A program made the translations under genes and the position numbers. Shown here piece after piece: positions 31,921-42,929 of a stretch of 64,000 bases of DNA (positions are counted from its first letter, which is position 1; each line of letters starts with the position of its first letter). The notes below the pieces were generated by a model that saw nothing but the letters and a program-made list of their open reading frames with translations, was not told the DNA's origin and did no database searches. Source of the DNA: Thereva unica (Eukaryota > Arthropoda > Insecta > Diptera > Therevidae); the NCBI GenBank assembly GCA_949987705.1, contig OX465281.1, positions 87,076,543-87,140,542 on the forward strand. Direction: 5' to 3'.

Positions 31921-32036
31921 TATTTTTATTTTTATTTTTCTTTTTATTTTTATTTTTATTTTTGTTTTTATTTTTGTTTTGTTTTTATTTTTATTTTTAT
32001 TCTTATTTTTATTCTATTTATTTATTTATTTATTCG
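31849..32036. repeat. (TTTTTA)n low-complexity tract at the LINE-C 5' side
   Basis: Tandem TTTTTA/TTTTA units with a few interruptions, ending in (TTTA)n. It lies between the LINE-B break point and LINE-C leader, so it belongs to the inserted DNA or grew at the junction. Confidence 0.85.
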
Positions 32037-32160
32037 TGTATAGGGTATGACATGTGTAACATATTGAATTATTTTGTATTGCATGACATGCGTAGCGTAT
32101 TGATTATGAAGTGCGCTCGTGTTGATAGAGCACTTTGCTGGGCCCCGGTATTGATTACTT

Positions 32161-34887
32161 TTGGGGATGGCTGCGGATAGTTTATCGCCCCTGGACAGGG
32201 TAAGAGTGCTCTGTAATATTTTCACATCGTTTAGGTCGGGACTAAATGTAATATATTTGAATGCTAGAAGTGTAAGAAATAAGATTGATCAAATTCATGA
32301 TATGTTCTCTGGGACGAATATCCACATTATATGTATGTGTGAAACGTGGTTAGATGAAAATGTTAACTCGACTCTTGTTGCAATTCCAGATTTCAACTTG
32401 TTTAGAAATGATCGTCGTGGGCGTGTTGGAGGAGGTGTATCGATCTACGTACATAATACCTTAAAAACAACTCCTCTTAAAATTTCGTCACCTGGTGAAA
32501 TTGTTGAATTCATTGGTGTTGAAGTGGCATCTGATTGTGAAAGTTTAGCCGTATTTAGTGTTTACTCTCCTCCAGGCACCTTCAATCCGTGTAACTTCGT
32601 TGAACTTACCGAATCACTCAATCCTGTCGTTCAGAAGTATAGCGACGTTATTGTTTGTGGTGATTTTAATGTAAACGCTCTGAAAGCAGGCTCTGCAGCG
32701 GATGAATTGTCCTATCTCCTACTAACATTAGATCTAAAGGCTCTCCATAATCAACCGACCTATTACAATGCGTCCTCCCCCTCCCAGTTAGATTATATGT
32801 TGACTACAAACATTCTTGAGGTACTATTTCATAACCAGATTTCGCCTCCAAGCAACTTTGATCATGATTTTCTCTTTATGACGTATAGGATGAGATTGGC
32901 GGCTATTCCTAAAGTTATTTCCTTCGTTTATCGTGACTTTAAGAATATTGAGAAAGATCTCTTGAAGACTGAGTGTAGTTGTATGACTTGGGATAATGTA
33001 TATCGAGAGGAGACTCTAGATGGAAAGGTGCAAAATTTAACATATAGTTTATTAAATCTATTTGATCGTTATGTCCCTCTAAAGATGTGTCGTGTACGTC
33101 GGCGGAGGTGTCCTTGGATTACTGATAACATCCATCGGGCAATGGCTGAGAGAGATTACCTCATTAAACAGTACCGGAGAAACAAGGAAGCATTGATATA
33201 CAGCAGGTATAAAGCTGTGCGTAATAGGGTAACAGCTATGATTCGCTCTGCAAAAAGAACATATTTTGCCTCTAAATTGGACACCAATCAGCCTTTGAAA
33301 AAGTTATGGAGGAATATTCGCAGTTTGGGAATACATGGCAGTGATGATTACAAAACTGCTATGGACCCAAATGTACTAAACAATTTCTTTGTGAATAGAA
33401 GTGTTCAATATTCTGACATTTTGTGTCGCAATTCAAATGGTCAGGCTGATGTGGGGTTTAGTTTTAGATGCACTGAGGCCTCTGAAGTACTTACAGCTAT
33501 ACACTCTATTAAGTCGAATGCCACAGGATTCGACTCTTTAACACCCGTATTCTTGAAATTGTTAGTACCTTTTATTGTGAGCCCTCTAGTCCATATTTTC
33601 AACTTTTGTTTGACTACCTCCCAATTCCCGACTGAGTGGAAAAAGGCATTGGTGGTTCCTGTACCCAAGAAATCGTCCCCATCAGAGCCTGGTGATTTTC
33701 GTCCTATCAGTCTACTGTGTTTCTTTGCGAAAGTTTTTGAAAAAGTCGTGCACAGCCAAATAATGCAATATGTCAAACAATACAATCTCTTATCCAAATG
33801 GCAGTCTGGTTTTCGACCGAATTATAGCTGCGAGACAGCCTTATTAAAAGTTACTTCGGACATCCACGAGGCGCTCGATAAGGATCACTTAGCTGTTTTA
33901 GTTTTGCTTGACTTTAGCAAAGCCTTTGACTCGGTAAATCACCAAAAGCTTCTTAGTAAGCTTAAAAGGGATTTTAACTTTTCATCTTCGGCTGTGAAGT
34001 TGATATGTAATTTTCTGGCTGGCAGGTCCCAAGTTGTTAAAGTGGGAAATGACTACTCGTCCGCTGCGTCTCTTTATTTGGGTGTGCCTCAAGGCTCAAT
34101 TCTTGGCCCACTTTTATTCAGCCTGTACATAAATGACCTACCAAGAGTAGTACGAAATTGTGCTATCCACTTATATGCTGATGATGTCCAATTGTATCTC
34201 ACTCGTCCGGTTGGGCTAATTGAGGACTGTATTGTGCGAATAAACGAAGACCTGCAATGTGTTCATGAATGGTCTCAGACCAATAGCCTGTTGCTTAATC
34301 CATCTAAATCAATCTGCTTAGCTGTTTATAAAGACATCATAGACACAAGAGTATTACCACCGGTCGTATTAAATAATGCCGTTATTGACTATGTGCATTC
34401 TGCGAAAAGTCTGGGTATTCAACTGAACTCCAGTTTTAGTTGCTGCAGTCATGTTCGTTCGACTCTGGGTAAAATTTATAGTAGCCTAAGGCAGCTGTGG
34501 ATTAGCTCGGTTAGCGTACCTCCTGGGTTACGAATGAAGTTAGCTAAAGCAGTCGTGCTACCTCACTTTATGTATGGTAGCCTTATCTTTCCCAAGTTGG
34601 ATTCTGTATGTGCGAGGAAAATAACGGTGGCATTTAATGATGTCATTAGGTATATCTACAACCTCACCAGAGGAAGTCACATTTCCAGATACGTCAATTC
34701 GTTTGTTGGTACATCCATTGAGACTTATTGTGCAAGGCGTGCTCTTGCCTTTCTTCATAAATTAATACTTACTAAGAGCCCAGATTACCTACATGAAAAG
34801 TTAGTGTTTTTGAGATCTAACAGAGGTCTCCAGCTCCTTATACCAAGGTGTAATTCTCGCTTTGGTGGGCGTTCTTTCTTTGTCTAG
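32161..34887 (+). CDS. LINE-C ORF2, endonuclease-reverse transcriptase
   Basis: An uninterrupted 908-codon frame. An AP-type endonuclease (LNVIYLNARSVRNKIDQI, MCETWLDENV, RGRVGGGVSIYVHN, VIVCGDFNVNA, NFDHDFLF) is followed by a linker and RT: SNATGFDSLTPVFLKLL, PGDFRPISLL, QSGFRPNYSCETALL, LVLLDFSKAFDSVNHQKLL, GVPQGSILGPLLFSLYIND, and the catalytic HLYADDVQLYL (nt about 34171-34203). The C-terminal region ends GRSFFV at a TAG. Codons after it (AIRRWNSLPSHVQ) still match the LINE-E tail, so this TAG is a premature nonsense codon removing about 30 residues. The true start may be downstream of the nominal one. Confidence 0.85.
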   Translation: MGMAADSLSPLDRVRVLCNIFTSFRSGLNVIYLNARSVRNKIDQIHDMFSGTNIHIICMCETWLDENVNSTLVAIPDFNLFRNDRRGRVGGGVSIYVHNTLKTTPLKISSPGEIVEFIGVEVASDCESLAVFSVYSPPGTFNPCNFVELTESLNPVVQKYSDVIVCGDFNVNALKAGSAADELSYLLLTLDLKALHNQPTYYNASSPSQLDYMLTTNILEVLFHNQISPPSNFDHDFLFMTYRMRLAAIPKVISFVYRDFKNIEKDLLKTECSCMTWDNVYREETLDGKVQNLTYSLLNLFDRYVPLKMCRVRRRRCPWITDNIHRAMAERDYLIKQYRRNKEALIYSRYKAVRNRVTAMIRSAKRTYFASKLDTNQPLKKLWRNIRSLGIHGSDDYKTAMDPNVLNNFFVNRSVQYSDILCRNSNGQADVGFSFRCTEASEVLTAIHSIKSNATGFDSLTPVFLKLLVPFIVSPLVHIFNFCLTTSQFPTEWKKALVVPVPKKSSPSEPGDFRPISLLCFFAKVFEKVVHSQIMQYVKQYNLLSKWQSGFRPNYSCETALLKVTSDIHEALDKDHLAVLVLLDFSKAFDSVNHQKLLSKLKRDFNFSSSAVKLICNFLAGRSQVVKVGNDYSSAASLYLGVPQGSILGPLLFSLYINDLPRVVRNCAIHLYADDVQLYLTRPVGLIEDCIVRINEDLQCVHEWSQTNSLLLNPSKSICLAVYKDIIDTRVLPPVVLNNAVIDYVHSAKSLGIQLNSSFSCCSHVRSTLGKIYSSLRQLWISSVSVPPGLRMKLAKAVVLPHFMYGSLIFPKLDSVCARKITVAFNDVIRYIYNLTRGSHISRYVNSFVGTSIETYCARRALAFLHKLILTKSPDYLHEKLVFLRSNRGLQLLIPRCNSRFGGRSFFV

Positions 34888-35226
34888 GCTATTCGTAGGT
34901 GGAATTCTCTTCCGAGTCATGTGCAAACTGAGGGATCCAGCGGGGTGTTCTGCAAGTTGATTAAGAACGCAGAATTGTAGTCATGTTTATGGATGCTACA
35001 CATGTCATTCTCTAAATTGTCTTTCCCTAAATTGTTCTTGAAATTATTTGTAATTTTAGTTCTTAGCTTAAGATTGTTCATTATTGTAATTTTATTTCAG
35101 TTGTTACTATACTATTATTATTATTATCATCGTTCTGTCACGCCTGAATTGTATTTTCTATTGTGTAGTGCTATATAAGAGGTTGTAATCTTCAGCGCTT
35201 TTTATAATAAATTATTTGAATTTGAA
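34888..35226 (+). other. LINE-C 3' region
   Basis: Holds the residual C-terminal coding sequence beyond the nonsense codon up to a second stop at about 34977-34979, then a 3' UTR of about 240 bases and the terminal GAATTT repeats. Confidence 0.6.
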
Positions 35227-35970
35227 TTTAACTCTCAACATCCTAGGGGTAACTTTAACGGAGCATCTGCGATGGAATGATCACATATTCCAAATCGCCA
35301 AACAAGCCTCCCAATGCCTTGGATTTCTCAAGAGATGCAAGTTCCTCCTCCAGCCAGCCGCATTGGCTACAATATACAAATCCTACATTCGGCCGCGCCT
35401 CGAATACAACTCGCATATCTGGGCAGGCGCCCCAAAAACCACCTTGGCTTGTCTCGACAAGGTGCAAAATCGTGCCCTCAAACTCATTGGTGATGGCCCC
35501 TTTCGCGTCTCCATAGACACCTTGAGCCACCGTAGGAATGCAGCAGCCCTCTCCATACTTTATCGCTATTACCATAGCGACTGTTCCACCGAAATTCAGG
35601 ACCTCCTGCCTGCACGGCAATACTTTTCCCGCAACACAAGACTAGCCCGCTCGGCTCACCCCCATACCCTACAGAACCCTCGTTCACGCACAATACGGTT
35701 TAGAAGTTCGTTTATGAATAGAACAACTCGACTGTGGAATAATCTGCCGCAGTCGGTATTTTCAAACTCGTACAACACCTTAGAGTTCAAACGTGAGGTC
35801 CATCGTCATTTTCTTCTACACCCTCCAGACCCCCTCTAACCTTTCCTATTCTCCTCTATTCTTCAAACCAAGCTTACTACTAGACATTGCACCATGAACT
35901 GAACGACATGACAGACTGGTAGTACAAAGGGTTACACCTAAGATTGGTTTTTTCAAATAAAAAAAAAAAG

Positions 35971-38321
35971 GTACAAAGTCAGCTAAGTCTATGCTTTTTT
36001 ATGGTAGTAATTGTGATGTTATGATGTTAGAAGGGATATAATTTTTTGTTTAAAGGATGTTTTTTTATTGTGGGGTGAGAAGCAAGTACTATGGCTGTTA
36101 AAAGTCATACAACATCTGTTGACGGGATCGTTCTTTGCATATTCGGTCCGATGAGGGTATTCTTTAAGCATTTTGGTATGCCTATTGTGACGAACTTCGG
36201 TATTGAACTTGATTCTATCGGACAGGAACTGAACCTTAACGTTATCGTTTAGGACGTCCAAAGTTAAGCACGAGATAAGCACTTTCCTCCGATGTGACAG
36301 CGGCATGAGTTCTAACTTCTTGAGTCTGTCCGTGTAGGGCGGTAAGTTGAAAAAGTCGCGCGGGTCGCGTAGGTTTCTCAGAGCGAAGAGGAGATCTGTA
36401 TTGATTCCAACCTACTGCTGCTTACCTGGAATACAGGGTCCCAGATCGGGCACGCATATTCCAAGATAGGGCGGACGAGCGAAGAGAAAAGAGTTTTTGT
36501 GACCCGAACGTTATTGAATTCTCGGGCTCTTCTCTTTATAAAGCCCAGAAGCTTGTTGGCTCTTGCAGCAATATTATCGTAGTGCAAGTTGAAATTTAAT
36601 TTATTGTCTAGAACAATACCTAGATCTACAACTTGATCGACACGGTCTAATGCCTTGTCGGTGAGATAATATTCCTGTAGCTGGGTGATTCTTTTGCGGG
36701 AGAAGGTAATAACATGACATTTGCTGATGTTTAGTTCTAATTTATTGGTAGTACACCAGTCTTGCAACGCGTTTAGCTTTGTTTGAAAAAAAGTAACATC
36801 GACCGGGGACCTTATGACATTATAAATTTTGAGGTCGTCGGCATAGAAGAGATGCGGAATATTTTCCAGTGTGTCCGACAGGTCTGAGATAAATATATTG
36901 AATAACAGAGGGCCTAGATGGCTACCCTGAGGGACCCCGGAAGTTACTGAGATTTCTTTTGACAGAAATCCTTGGAATCTGACAACTTGAGTTCTGTTGT
37001 CGAGATATGATTTAATCCATTCCAGGGCAGGATCTGATATTCCAAATTTTAGTAGTTTTTTACTTAAAATATGGTGATCAACGCGATCAAAAGCTTTGCT
37101 GAAGTCAGTATAGACCGTATCTATTTGATGACCCTTCTCCACATAGTAGATTGGAGGTTAGAATCATAAGGTTTGTAGTAGTCGAGCGTCCCTTTCTGAA
37201 ACCATGTTGCTGTTCATTAAGACGTGGGTCGATTAGAGGGGCAATCTTATCGTAAACAAGTTTCTCGAAAAGTTTAGGAATAGTTGATAAGATGGCAATA
37301 CCCCTGTAGTTTTCCACCGAGTGCTTATTAGATGTTTTATGGATCGGAGTAAGATAGGATTTTTCCCATATCTTAGGGAACTTTCCTGTCGATAATGATT
37401 TGTTGAAGATAATATGGAGGGGAACCAAAATTTGATTTGGACAGCCCTGCAAAAACAAAGGAGGCAGGTTGACAGGACCATGACCTTTATTGGTGTCGAG
37501 ATTGTTTATACCGGTCATTACATCGTCAAGGGATAGAGATAAATCAGTTACAGAAATTCTAGTGTCATTGCGCGTACTTACTGGGTCAGTGTGTACTACA
37601 TTAGACTTTGGGCAAAAGACTTCAATGAATTTGTCAGCAAACATGTTGCAAATTTCTTGGGGACATGAAGATTGTTTTCTGCCGTTTGTCATAGTCGTTG
37701 GATAGCCTAGGGTCTTTCGTTTTATGTTAACGAAATCGAAAAAATTTCTAGGATTCTGAATAATGTTATCCCTGACAGAGTCAAGATATGTTGTATAGGC
37801 CTCACGCGGCCTAAGAGTAAATTCTGAGGCTAACCTAGTGTATGCTAATTTCTGTTCCGTATCTACATTAGGGTTGTTCCTAATCAGTTTATATAATTTA
37901 TTTCTCTGATTACGAAATTTTCGAATATTTTTATCCAGCCATGGTTCAGATAATTTATCCCTTTTTTTGATTCTGGGCACATATTTGACAATAATGTTGA
38001 AAATAATAGTGTAAAATGAAGACACTATCTCGTCAATATCATTACCCAATAGCCTATTTTCCCAGTCAACTAGAGAAAATTCCAAGCTGATGCTGTTAAA
38101 GTTCGCATTCTTAAAATCATAAATAATTGAATTATTGTATGAAGTGCTGTGTTTAGAGATTGTGAAATTAATCTCTAGGATCCATGCGGAGTGGTGGACA
38201 GAATTGCTAAATAGGTTTTCCTCAGGCGAAGCAGGCAGAAGGTTTAGCTCCTCATGTGAATTAGTGAAAATTAGGTCTAACCATTTTCCAGAAGAATTAG
38301 GGGTTCTGATAATTTGGTGTA
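35971..38321 (-). mobile_element. LINE-D, 5'-truncated, on the - strand
   Basis: LINE-D faces LINE-B tail to tail: its 3' UTR starts right after the LINE-B poly(A). Its 5' end is cut near 38321, where Gypsy-B integrase coding begins. The protein is most like that of LINE-A. Confidence 0.7.
36019..38321 (-). pseudogene. LINE-D ORF2, endonuclease end, RT and C-terminus
   Basis: Reading leftwards: the endonuclease tail (LHQIIRTPNSSGKWLDLIFT), linker (LSEPWLDKNIRKFRNQRN), then RT with NKGHGPVNLPPLFLQGC, HSVENYRGIAILSTIPKLFE and EQQHGFRKGRSTTTNLMI. After a frame change near 37125 come DTVYTDFSKAFDRVDHHIL, SGVPQGSHLGPLLFNIFISD and the catalytic LFYADDLKIY. After another break near 36425 it continues to the stop at 36019 with LISCLTLDVLND and NRCCMTFNSH. 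Two frame changes plus truncation make it inactive. The RT words closely parallel LINE-A. Confidence 0.8.
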
Positions 38322-38632
38322 GACCAGGCATGTCGAGCCAAGTCAGAAAGCACGTGGCGCAGTGCGAAATCTGCAAAACGTCGAAGGCTCCAAACACACC
38401 CCTACGTCCTACTATGGGTAAAGCCATGGATGTACATCGACCCTTTCAATTTTTGTACACGAACCAAGAAAGGTCACACGGCATTGTTTGTGGTATTGGA
38501 TGCCTTTACCAAATTCAGTTTCCTTCATCCGGTAGCGGGAGAAACATCTAAGGGCGCCATAAATTTCTTGGAAAACAGAATTTTTCACACTCTCGGGGTA
38601 CCCGAGGTAATCTTTTCTGATAACGGTCGGCA
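38322..38632 (+). pseudogene. Gypsy-B integrase fragment
   Basis: Starts RPGMSSQVRKHVAQCEICKT, the second half of the HHCC zinc module, followed by PLRPTMGKAMDVHRPFQFLY. About 20 bases that should encode VDFLGPYS, including the first catalytic Asp, are deleted. In the shifted frame it continues with RTKKGHTALFVVLDAFTKF and VPEVIFSDNGR (second Asp). It ends abruptly at the inverted LTR scrap. Clearly homologous to Gypsy-A integrase. Confidence 0.85.
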
Positions 38633-38737
38633 TTCATTTATAACGAAGGACCTCGGTTGGTTGCCGTCAGAAGCCAATCTCTGACCTTCGTACAACATAC
38701 TAGAATTTAAAAAAAACCAACTGCACGGCTAGCCGAG
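38633..38737 (-). repeat. Inverted scrap of the Gypsy-B LTR
   Basis: TAACGAAGGACCTCGGTTGG, CAATCTCTGACCTTCG and ACAACATACTAGAATTTAAA are the reverse complement of 26029-26110. The scrap joins integrase coding on its left and a direct LTR piece on its right, so the 3' part of Gypsy-B has been rearranged. Confidence 0.8.
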
Positions 38738-39340
38738 GGAGAGGAGTCGTTGAGGTTCTAGACTCCGGAGGTACCACCTACACTGCATAAGTCAACCACA
38801 TTCACTAACTGGCAATGAACGTTCCACCAGATCCAGCCCATGAAGGTTTCAATGAGGGGGATACCTGAAATAAATTGTTCGGGAGCGAGAAAGATCGCCG
38901 CTGCTATGTCCGATAAGAACCTTAGGTCTTCCTTAAAGAATCCTAAAAAAAATCAACACCACAAACATACCACTGAAAACACAATTCTTAAAAACAACAT
39001 TTACTTAATGACATCAGTATTTTTTTTTTAAATAACAATAAATAAAATTCAACGAAAGACACAAAATAAACAAAACCCAACCATTAATAATATGTGACGC
39101 AGGTAACGGGTGCCCAGTACGTTCTAATAAGTAAAATTATTACACACAATTGTGACAAAACAATGAAGAGATTCGCCCTGGTACCAGTACGCTTAACTCT
39201 TAACTTCATACGCACTCATACGGTAACTACTTTCAACCAAATACCCAATACCTATTAACGTCACTCACACTCAACTTTTCATTCAGGAAAAAACAATTCA
39301 CAAAATCCAGAATAAAATTACACCCCAAACAACCCAAAAA
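38727..39340 (+). repeat. Probable Gypsy-B 3' LTR piece and unassigned AT/C-rich sequence
   Basis: CGGCTAGCCGAGGGAGAGGA and GTCGTTGAGGTTCTAG repeat the 5' LTR start (25951-25986). TCCGGAGGTACCACCT resembles TCCGGGGTACCGCCTT there. The word GCGAGAAAGATCG...CCGCTGCT also occurs in the Gypsy-B leader (about 27183). The remainder to 39340 is C/A-rich without an ORF. Confidence 0.45.
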
Positions 39341-39354
39341 ACAAGGAAATTATT

Positions 39355-39640
39355 TCACAAAAAAATCTGACATTCAATCACTAGTCCAGTTGCCAGACTC
39401 AAATTTAGACTGAAAGCCAGCACAAAATGTGATATCGCTGAAAATTGGGTCATAGGTACTTTTTGGGGTGTAGAATACAATAAAAAAACCTTTGCTGCTC
39501 TAAAGTGTATGCTTACTTCACAATTTCGAAAACAAATTCGAAAATGTGGTTTTCGCGTTATATCTCGAAAAAGAAAAAAAACTAGTTGGGATGTGGGTTC
39601 GACCCGTTCGGTCCACACGATCAACTTCCCAGTATGAAGG
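39355..39640. repeat. Repeat flank, inverted partner of 45867-45945
   Basis: TTCACAATTTCGAAAACAAA and TTCGAAAATGTGGTTTTCGC with TTATATCTCGAAAAAG (about 39510-39586) are the reverse complement of 45867-45925. It ends with AACTTCCCAGTATG, similar to the hairpin half at 44872. Probably one side of a DNA element split by LINE-E. Confidence 0.55.
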
Positions 39641-39648
39641 ATGTTTTT

Positions 39649-39683
<35 letters not shown>

Positions 39684-39847
39684 TTATATAAACCAGGAAG
39701 TACACAAGATTTACATCTTTTAGAGTACATTAAAAATAAAAAATAAAAAGAATAACTACATAATAGATAGACTAACCTAAACTTAAAAAACTATGAGAGA
39801 GACAGACAGAAAGGAAAAGAGCAGGAAATAGAAAAAGAAAGAAAGTA

Positions 39848-42678
39848 CTAAAGAGAAGTAGAGGGAGATAGAAAAAGAGATGCTTGCTTTCTGAAAGTCT
39901 TGGCTGCGCCTATTCTTTGAATATTGCTAGGAAGGTTATTCCAAAGTCTAATCGAATGCACAAAGAAGGAACGGCTACCCATTAGGGAATAATGTGTAGG
40001 AATACGAAATTTAATCGAACGCATGAATTGCAGAGGAAGGAGGAATTCTGAGAGATAAGAAGGACTTTTCGTGTGGAGAACTTTATGCACTAGGACCAAT
40101 GCAGCGACATCAACAAAACAGAAGAGGTCGCAACCAAGTAGGGAGTTTCGTACACCAGACACATGATCTGATCTGCGCAAGTGAAAAATGAACCTTAAAC
40201 AATCATTGAATGCGACTGATAGACGTTGACGACAAGATGCATCAAGGGATATATATACAAGGGAGCCATAGAGGAAGTGTGGAACAATAAGAGCTTTAAC
40301 TAGCTTGAGCCGAATAGACGATGATAAAAGACTACCATAAAGCCTAAGTCTCCGTAACGCGCCATAAATTTTGGAAATCATGAGTGAGATATGATCGCAG
40401 CAGGATAGTTTGGAATTAATGGCAATGCCAAGATTATTAACACAGTCAACAACGGGAAGAGAAACATTATTAAGTAAGATAATTGGAATATTGTCCAGAG
40501 AAAGAGAGCGACGACTAAGAATGAGTACTTGGGATTTGTTAGGATTAAGTTTAAGGAAATTGGAAGAGCTCCATTCATTTATCAGGCATAAGACATTATT
40601 GAGATGAGAAATACAGGATTCAATCCGACTAGGAGTGCATGAAGTATATAGCTGTAGATCATCAGCATATAAATGAAAGGAGCATCCATGGATAATAGCA
40701 GGGTTAACGATCTACAAAGAAAAAAGGAGAGGACCAAGGATTGAGCCTTGTGGAACACCCAAGGATACAGGTAGGAAGGATGATACAATGGAATTATGCC
40801 GCACGCATTGGAGTCTATTAGAAAGAAGAGAAGAAAAAAGACGAATTGCAGAAGAGGAAAAGTTATAGAGCTGGCTAAGCTTGGAAATTAGAAGCGAGTG
40901 AGCCACAGAATCAAACGCCTTAGAAAAATCAAGAAGAACTAATATCGCAATGTCACCTCGGTCAAGCATAGAGCGCAGATCAGTAGTTACTTTTAGTACA
41001 GCTGTTTCACAACTGTGAAGTTTACGGAAGCCAGATTGGAATTTAGAGAGGAAATTTTTAGAATCAAGGTAACCAAGAACTTGAATATAGATGACTTTCT
41101 CAAAAACTTTGGCTAGGAAGGGTAGAATACTGATAGGGCGAAAATCGGATATATCAGAGGGGGAGGATTTTTTAGGTAATGGAATTACTATGGCTTTTTT
41201 CCATAGCAAGGGAACTTGGGAAGTTGTTAGGCAGTAATTAAAAATGTGGGTTAAAGTTTCCACAATTAGGGGGAAAGTAGCTTGATAAATCGAGGAGAAA
41301 CTCCATCAAATCCAACACTGTTGGAGGAGATAGACAACAATATTTTAAGAACTTCAGATGAGTCCACACAGCGGAAGCTAAAGCCATCAGAACTAAGAGA
41401 ATCAAAGGAGACAGAATTAGAAGAAGTGGAGGGAACAGGATCAGGAGGACGTTGGATGAAAGATGCATTAAGATGGTTAACATCAGTATCAAAGGGTATA
41501 GGCACCGAAGCATGAATACCCAAAGAACGAAGATTATGCCACAGTTTTTTAGATTTTAAAGCAGGATCAAGTTTGCGGGAGTAATACTCGCGTTTAGCGG
41601 AGATAACCTTACTAGTGATGAGATTTCGAAGCTTTTTGTATTCGCTTAGGTAGCTAGGGATCTTGGTCCTGCGATAACGTTTATACATGGACTCACGCTG
41701 CATGATCAAATCACGGATTTCACGCGAAAACCAAGGACAAGGTGAAGACAGATTGCATCTTCTAGTAACCAAGGGAACACACCGATCATAGAGAGATCGA
41801 ATAAAAGAGGTCAGGAGATTGACTTTAGTGTCAACACAAGTAGTGTTATATATATCGTCCCAAGGCACAGACGTGGCTAGTTCCGAGAGCCGATCGCAAT
41901 TGATGTTCTTATAATCGCGATAAGAAAAAGACGAATGTATGGGGGAGTGGCGAAAGGAAAAACGAATGGAGAGAAACAGAATATCATGATCGAGGAAGCT
42001 AGGGGGAGAAATTTGATTGTGTTTTAACACTGAATCAATAGAGGTTGTAGATAGAACATCGAGTAGGGAAGGATTACAGCAGTTCAGGAAAGTAGGAAGA
42101 TGATTAAGAATATGTAAGTCCAAAGATGCGAGAAAGAATCTGAGCGAGTTTGCACGTGAATTGTCCCTAAGCAAATTTACATTAAAGTCTCCAGCAACCA
42201 TTATATTTTCATAATGAAGAGAGAAGCGTGAAACAAAGTTGTGCAACTCAACAGCAATATCGGGGTTAAATATATTAGGGGGACAGTATACATTAACGAC
42301 AACACATTTATCATATTTCGATCTTATCTCAACAGCAATGAACTCAAATTGAGAGCCACTCGACTTACCAACAACACTAGATAAAAGCATAGAGGATACA
42401 TATATGGCAACACCACCACCAGTACGACCAACACGATCATTGCGATGCAGCGAAAAGCCAGGTAGGGAAACAAAAGAGGAAGGGATTTCAGGTTTAAGCC
42501 AAGTCTCACTTACTAGCAGAACATGTATTTTAGTACGGTCGCACATATACCTCAGCTCGTCCATTTTGTTCTTTAAGCTCCTTGCATTCATAGTGCATAT
42601 ATTCAGTCCTGAAGTGGAGGAACAGAGAATATTAAGTAGCATTCCCACATTGCACACCCGACTAGAAGAACGATTCAT
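39848..42678 (-). pseudogene. LINE-E ORF2, endonuclease-reverse transcriptase
   Basis: Endonuclease: GLNICTMNARSLKNKMDELR, VLLVSETWLKPEI, GRTGGGVAIYVSS, NIMVAGDFNVNLL, SFLDHDILFLS. Linker: CPWFSREIRDLIMQRESMYK. A frame change near 41265 precedes RT: SDISDFRPISILPFLAKVFE, QSGFRKLHSCETAVLK, ILVLLDFSKAFDS, SLGVPQGSILGPLLFSL. A break near 40715 shifts the catalytic LYADDLQLY into another frame, and a further break near 40380 precedes the C-terminal part (GALRRLRLYGSLLSSSIRL, GSRSFFVHSIRLWNNLPSNI) to the stop at 39848. Three frame changes; otherwise all domains are present. Confidence 0.8.
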
Positions 42679-42929
42679 AATTAAATTTTATCATAACGCA
42701 CAACCAAGAATACAGAAGCAACGACAAAGAAAATATCAAGAAAGCAGAGGAAAATAGAAGGGGAAGAGCCGTAAGAGGAAGCGGAAGAAGAAGATAGAGA
42801 GAAACAACACAGTGAGGAGGAAATCTATAAGACCTTAAAATTAAGTTATACTTAAAAATAATAGTTACTATCATGCGTAGATCGTAGATATTGACCCCAG
42901 TGGCAAAGAGCTGCTCCTAAACTTTTTCA

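Larger units (their letters stand above)
31849..35226 (+). mobile_element. LINE-C, nearly intact non-LTR retrotransposon
   Basis: The inserted DNA starts with a (T4-5A)n tract and ends in TTTGAATTTGAATTT, a short 3' tandem tail typical of several LINE clades. It contains one long ORF with endonuclease and RT. No ORF1 is present, so it is 5'-truncated or uses a single ORF. Family members here are LINE-E (same domain words, opposite strand, diverged). Confidence 0.75.
30420..35840 (+). pseudogene. LINE-B ORF2, RT and C-terminal domain, interrupted
   Basis: The first part contains the linker (NKWFNGECMNAIKAKEAAYR) and RT motifs ANKSTGPDKIPPMVLKKC, DPLNYRPIAITSVLSK, LVALDISKAFDRVWHPALL, SAGVPQGSILSPAVF and the catalytic FADDGTLNF. 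The second part (35227-35840) gives LRWNDHIFQIAKQASQCLGF, YKSYIRPRLEYNSHIWAG and RTTRLWNNLPQSVF to the stop at 35838-35840. The motifs fit the Jockey/I/R1 side of LINEs. The only break seen in these parts is the LINE-C insertion plus the missing N-terminus, so LINE-B may have been relatively young when LINE-C landed. Confidence 0.8.
30309..35970 (+). mobile_element. LINE-B, 5'-truncated, containing LINE-C
   Basis: LINE-B sequence runs 30309-31848 and resumes at 35227-35970, ending in a run of A (35960-35970). LINE-C is inserted at AACTCT, which appears on both sides as a short duplication. Removing it rejoins ADSTL with NILGVTLTEHLRWND in frame. The 5' end is truncated inside the ORF2 linker, as usual for target-primed copies. 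It sits in Gypsy-B pol. Confidence 0.75.
25931..39340 (+). mobile_element. Gypsy-B, damaged gypsy element with LINE insertions
   Basis: Components in order: 5' LTR remnant (25931-26112), tRNA-Lys-type PBS (26115), a 1.5-kb leader, frameshifted gag (27637-29033) and pol up to the RT catalytic site (28937-30308). LINE-B with nested LINE-C and the opposing LINE-D (30309-38320) follow, then an integrase scrap (38322-38632), an inverted LTR scrap (38633-38726) and a 3' LTR-like piece (from 38727). The protein is clearly a sister of Gypsy-A. RT palm end, RNase H and half of integrase are missing. The right boundary is a guess. Confidence 0.7.

Noticed and set aside
25919..39131. GTTCTAATAAG on both sides of Gypsy-B as a target duplication
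   Set aside because: The 11-bp match is longer than gypsy duplications and the right copy does not abut a recognisable LTR end; kept only as a curiosity.
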